From NCBI RefSeq assembly GCF_001635455.1, contig NZ_LWEH01000255.1:238991-302990 (forward strand): 64,000 bases of DNA. The letters are read 5' to 3'. The translations under genes and the position numbers were made by a program. Shown here piece by piece: positions 61,449 to 64,000 of the stretch. Within the stretch, counting starts at the first letter, position 1, and each line of letters begins with the position of its first letter. This stretch comes from Vibrio sp. HI00D65. Lineage in GTDB: Bacteria > Pseudomonadota > Gammaproteobacteria > Enterobacterales > Vibrionaceae. A model generated the notes under the pieces. It was given only the letters and a program-made list of their open reading frames with translations. It was not told the origin of the DNA and did no database searches.

Positions 61449-61821
61449 TCTTGTTTTTAGTTAAAGGTATGTGAATATTTTCTAAGGGTGAACATGGAGA
61501 ATATTCCTAGCTCAATTGTAAGTACAAAGCAATAGTAATCAGGAGTTTGGGAATATCCTTCCAAGCCATGCAATAGATGATGCCCCTGTGCACCACCCTT
61601 AATTCAATGTGTTACAAAAAAGGCGACCATCGATGATAGTCGCCTTTTTTGTTGTCTTACATTGTTTCAGGTTACCCCGTTATTGTTAGAGCAATGCCTT
61701 GTTGGCGATAGCTTATTGAGTTGAATTGTTTTCTTCGATAGAAGAAAACAGCAACATCGGTCAGGTATTTTTTTTAGCTTTTATTAATATATCGACAATC
61801 GAAACCAAAGAGAAAAAGCAT
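61449..61821 (+). other. Intergenic region between the acyltransferase paralogues with a relic of perM's 3' end
   Basis: The 373 bases hold no gene. At 61545-61602 a degenerate copy of the last 18-19 codons of perM appears: PSHAIDDAPVHHP and a stop, against PSHALDDDPVHHQ and a stop in perM. It is followed by a copy of the perM terminator (61616-61650) and of the 80 bases between perM and gene 1. This marks a duplication boundary. Confidence 0.85.
61616..61650 (+). terminator. Duplicated perM-type terminator
   Basis: AAAAAGGCGAC and GTCGCCTTTTTT pair around a loop containing ATCGATGAT. It ends transcription from paralogue 1, having been copied from the perM terminator. Confidence 0.85.
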
Positions 61822-62327
61822 ATGAAAACCATTCCACTTTTAGAATCAGAAAGTAACAGTGCTCGTTATGATGGGATCATTTCAACCATTTCAAGGTTCA
61901 GAGGAAGAGCTCCTGTTAATGAGCTAACACGTCGGTTTGAAAGTATTCTCAAAGTTAACCCTTGGATTACCTCAACACTAAAAACTCAAGGAAATAACGA
62001 ATTTTTTTGCGAATATGAAGATGTCATTAATGACATTTCACCATGGTTTGAATTATATGATATCAATGACTTATTACAGGATGATAAGAGTGTCGATAAA
62101 CTAGTTGAAATGATTTCTCTTGGAGAAGATAGAGAGTTAATGGACAAGCTTTATATTCTTCCTACAGAAGACTGCATAGACACCGATGCTCAATTGATAA
62201 AGTTCTGTCTAATAGAAGATAAAGATAAAAAAGAATTTGCAATAATATTTTCTATGAATCATATCATTTCTGATGGGACGAGTTATTATAATCTTTTAAA
62301 TTCGTTAAGCTTCGATGAGGTTATCAT
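61729..62327 (+). repeat. Direct repeat copy 2 (near-identical 5' half of the acyltransferase paralogues)
   Basis: Counterpart of 60163-60760. Translated, only two of the first 166 residues differ (E44K and S140A), and D167V opens the diverged part. Confidence 0.9.
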
Positions 62328-62991
62328 TCCTTTTAATTTTGAACGTAAATTAGATTTCACTCGAATTGGTCGTGAAAAAAATGACATACCAACCAATGGA
62401 ATGAAAGCGAAGGAAAGATATGGATTTATTAAGAAAGTCGATTTAGAGTTAGTAGATAAAATAAAAAATGGTACAAATTTACTATCTAAAGGTGAGTGGG
62501 TATCCACTCATGATGTTATAAGTTCTCTATTTTTCAATTCTGTAAAATCGGATATGTCAATATATCCGGTTAATGCAAGGCCTCATATCAACTATCTGAG
62601 TGATGTCGATGTAGGGAATTATATTAAGCCAATTATCATTGCAAAAGAGGGTGAAGTAAAACCACAAGACGTTCGTCATTCAATCAATAAGTTTAAGCAA
62701 GAACCAGTAAACAATGAATCCTGTCTAAATATAAATATGGTTGAGGATGACATGAAAAGTAAAGCCGTTATTACAAGCTGGGTACAGAGTTATCAAGAGC
62801 TTTCATTCGGCTCTGAATGCTCTTACGTTTCTCACTCTCCCCTTCAACCGATCTATTTATATGGTCAGGCATTAAATGAACTGGATCATGTCGCTGTTTT
62901 ATTTTGCTATAATTCTTCGACGTGGATGTTAACAGGTTTGACGTCTGATACTTCTTGGCTAAAAGATAATGGTTTATTCTTAAAAGAATAG
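61822..62991 (+). CDS. Condensation/CAT-superfamily acyltransferase-like protein, paralogue 2
   Basis: A 389-residue paralogue of the preceding gene with the same NHIISDG motif (His147, Asp151). The first 166 residues are almost identical to paralogue 1; the remaining 220 share roughly 60 percent by eye, with an eight-residue gap near residue 310. Conserved in both halves are KKVxLEL, EWVSTHDV, SSLFFNSVKSD, SIYPVNARP, VGNYIKP, ITSWVQSY (LTSWVQSY in copy 1) and GSEC. Conservation of these blocks in the diverged half suggests that both copies are under selection as proteins. It is convergent with the AraC-type regulator, 42 bases away. The biological role is unknown; acylation of a small molecule is the natural guess from the fold. 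Confidence 0.7.
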   Translation: MKTIPLLESESNSARYDGIISTISRFRGRAPVNELTRRFESILKVNPWITSTLKTQGNNEFFCEYEDVINDISPWFELYDINDLLQDDKSVDKLVEMISLGEDRELMDKLYILPTEDCIDTDAQLIKFCLIEDKDKKEFAIIFSMNHIISDGTSYYNLLNSLSFDEVIIPFNFERKLDFTRIGREKNDIPTNGMKAKERYGFIKKVDLELVDKIKNGTNLLSKGEWVSTHDVISSLFFNSVKSDMSIYPVNARPHINYLSDVDVGNYIKPIIIAKEGEVKPQDVRHSINKFKQEPVNNESCLNINMVEDDMKSKAVITSWVQSYQELSFGSECSYVSHSPLQPIYLYGQALNELDHVAVLFCYNSSTWMLTGLTSDTSWLKDNGLFLKE

Positions 62992-63033
62992 CCTTTACCT
63001 TTTGTGTATAACTCAATCAATAATTAATTTAAA

Positions 63034-63921
63034 TTAGTTATTATTATTCATAGATAAAGGTATATAGATTTTTGTAATTAATTCTGTTTCTGGGACAAAA
63101 AGTGGAGAATTAACGTGTTCAAAAAGAGCGGGAGCTGGTAATGGCTCCCATTCTGTTTTGGGTAGAAAGTCGGTAATAACTTTAGAGATTGCATGAACAA
63201 AGCCATGAACCTCCCTTTGCCCGATATAATTAAGAACAGCAAAATCTCCACCAGGGATGACTCCAGAAAATATTCCAAGTTCATTGGTGGGTACATGGCA
63301 ATCAATTGGAATGGCGATATCACATCGATAGTCAGAACTAGCAGTTATTAAAGGGTTCGAATAGGGTATCGTGATAAATGGTATCGTGTTTATACTTGAC
63401 TCTGTATAGTAATCATTTTTTACTAGCCACGATAATAATGTATCGAAGGCTGTCATGCCTTCCAGATACTCCCCTCTGTGCGTTATCATCACACACTTTC
63501 TACTCGACTTCTTTTCTATATTAACGTCATACTTTTTTTCTCTTACAGGAACACGAATATTAAATTTGTGTCCCCAGTTTGCCCATTTAGGTCTCTTTCT
63601 AAAATCTGTAGGTGTTTGTTCAAACAATCGAACAAATGCGCGAGTAAATGCTTCAGGGCTCTCGAAGCCTGCTGAAATTGCGATATCGATTATTTTGAGA
63701 TCTTTAAAATAAGCTAATTCAAAAGAAGCTTGACGTAAACGAGAAAGTAAGATGTAGCGATGTGGGCTAACACCAACGACAGACTTAAATAGTCTTTGAA
63801 AATGATACTTGGAGATTCCTGCGATATCACTCAGTTCTTGTAATGAATGTTTTTTATTCGGGTTACTATCAATTGCATGACACACAAGGCTAAGCTTTCT
63901 TTCGGTGGTATTAACTTTCAT
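63034..63921 (-). CDS. AraC family transcriptional regulator with GyrI-like ligand-binding domain
   Basis: A 295-residue regulator of the MarA/Rob-like layout with the DNA-binding part first. Residues 8-105 hold two helix-turn-helix motifs (LQELSDIAGISKYHFQRLFK and IIDIAISAGFESPEAFTRAF). Residues 125-290 form a GyrI-like/effector-binding domain (KKSSRKCVMITHRGEYLEGM at the start and PGGDFAVLNYIGQREVHGFV near residue 230), which binds small hydrophobic or cationic ligands in relatives. It is AT-rich like the two neighbouring acyltransferase genes and convergent with them, so it could be their regulator or belong to the gene beyond the right edge. Confidence 0.88.
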   Translation of the reverse strand: MKVNTTERKLSLVCHAIDSNPNKKHSLQELSDIAGISKYHFQRLFKSVVGVSPHRYILLSRLRQASFELAYFKDLKIIDIAISAGFESPEAFTRAFVRLFEQTPTDFRKRPKWANWGHKFNIRVPVREKKYDVNIEKKSSRKCVMITHRGEYLEGMTAFDTLLSWLVKNDYYTESSINTIPFITIPYSNPLITASSDYRCDIAIPIDCHVPTNELGIFSGVIPGGDFAVLNYIGQREVHGFVHAISKVITDFLPKTEWEPLPAPALFEHVNSPLFVPETELITKIYIPLSMNNNN

Positions 63922-64000
63922 TCTAATATTGAGTAATTGATTAACTTACAATGTGTATCTTATCATACTGTTATTATCATTGCGTTAACACAGTGTTATT

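Noticed and set aside
1..64000. tRNA genes, rRNA, CRISPR arrays, insertion sequences, integrons or prophage genes
   Set aside because: Looked for in the intergenic regions and at the AT-rich right end; none was seen. In particular no integrase or transposase accompanies the acyltransferase module.

Overview
This window is chromosomal DNA of a gammaproteobacterium, almost certainly a Vibrio. The evidence is a set of families common in Vibrionaceae (DUF3549, DUF3301, DUF2066, DUF2069, a TIGR03503-like protein), a CsrB-type RNA with a GacA/VarA box, and Escherichia coli-like gene orders broken up in the usual Vibrio way. The gene content is mostly core housekeeping at moderate GC. Only the last 4 kb is clearly AT-richer and looks acquired. 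No tRNA, rRNA, IS element, integrase or CRISPR array was seen.

Layout. 1-8.3 kb: yaeP (partial), a DUF533 protein, proS, trmO, the zinc-independent ribosomal protein pair rpmE2-rpmJ2 behind a Fur/Zur-like site, an AbgT-family transporter, a decayed MipA/OmpV outer-membrane gene, yaiI, a small KfrA-like protein, and a CsrB-family sRNA with about 27 GGA motifs. 8.3-11.9 kb: a GNAT acetyltransferase, DUF3301, DUF3549, yqcC-truC and yaeH. 12-15.7 kb: glnD and map on the minus strand. 16.2-35.7 kb: a long plus-strand run, rpsB-tsf-pyrH-frr-uppS-cdsA-dxr-rseP-bamA-skp-lpxD-fabZ-lpxA-lpxB-rnhB-dnaE-accA. It joins translation, isoprenoid and phospholipid supply, outer-membrane protein assembly, lipid A synthesis and replication. 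35.8-45.4 kb: tilS, a cytochrome c, a PII protein, an endonuclease-fold protein, a Yip1-like protein with mltD, gloB, a methyltransferase, rnhA, dnaQ and a TIGR03503-like protein. 45.5-53.9 kb: fadE with a FadR-like operator, gmhA, yafJ, purN-purM with a PurR box, upp and uraA. 54.2-60.0 kb: DUF2066, DUF2069-wrbA-arsC, bepA, a TusA-like protein and perM.

The last 4 kb (60.1-63.9 kb) is different. It holds two tandem paralogous genes for stand-alone acyltransferases of the condensation/CAT type (NHxxxDG motif), convergent with an AraC-type regulator that carries a GyrI-like ligand-binding domain. A second, degenerate copy of the perM 3' end and its terminator lies between the two paralogues. 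The 5' halves of the paralogues are nearly identical while the 3' halves have diverged, which points to gene conversion after duplication. This module is the best candidate here for something undescribed.

Links between genes: GlnD at 12-15 kb is the enzyme expected to uridylylate the PII protein at 37.6 kb. LpxD, FabZ, LpxA and LpxB share the (R)-3-hydroxyacyl-ACP pool. BamA, Skp, RseP and BepA all act in outer-membrane protein biogenesis or its stress control. PurM/PurN and Upp/UraA are nucleotide synthesis and salvage neighbours with PurR-like boxes. Limits: all assignments come from reading the translated sequence and from memory of families; no database search was run.
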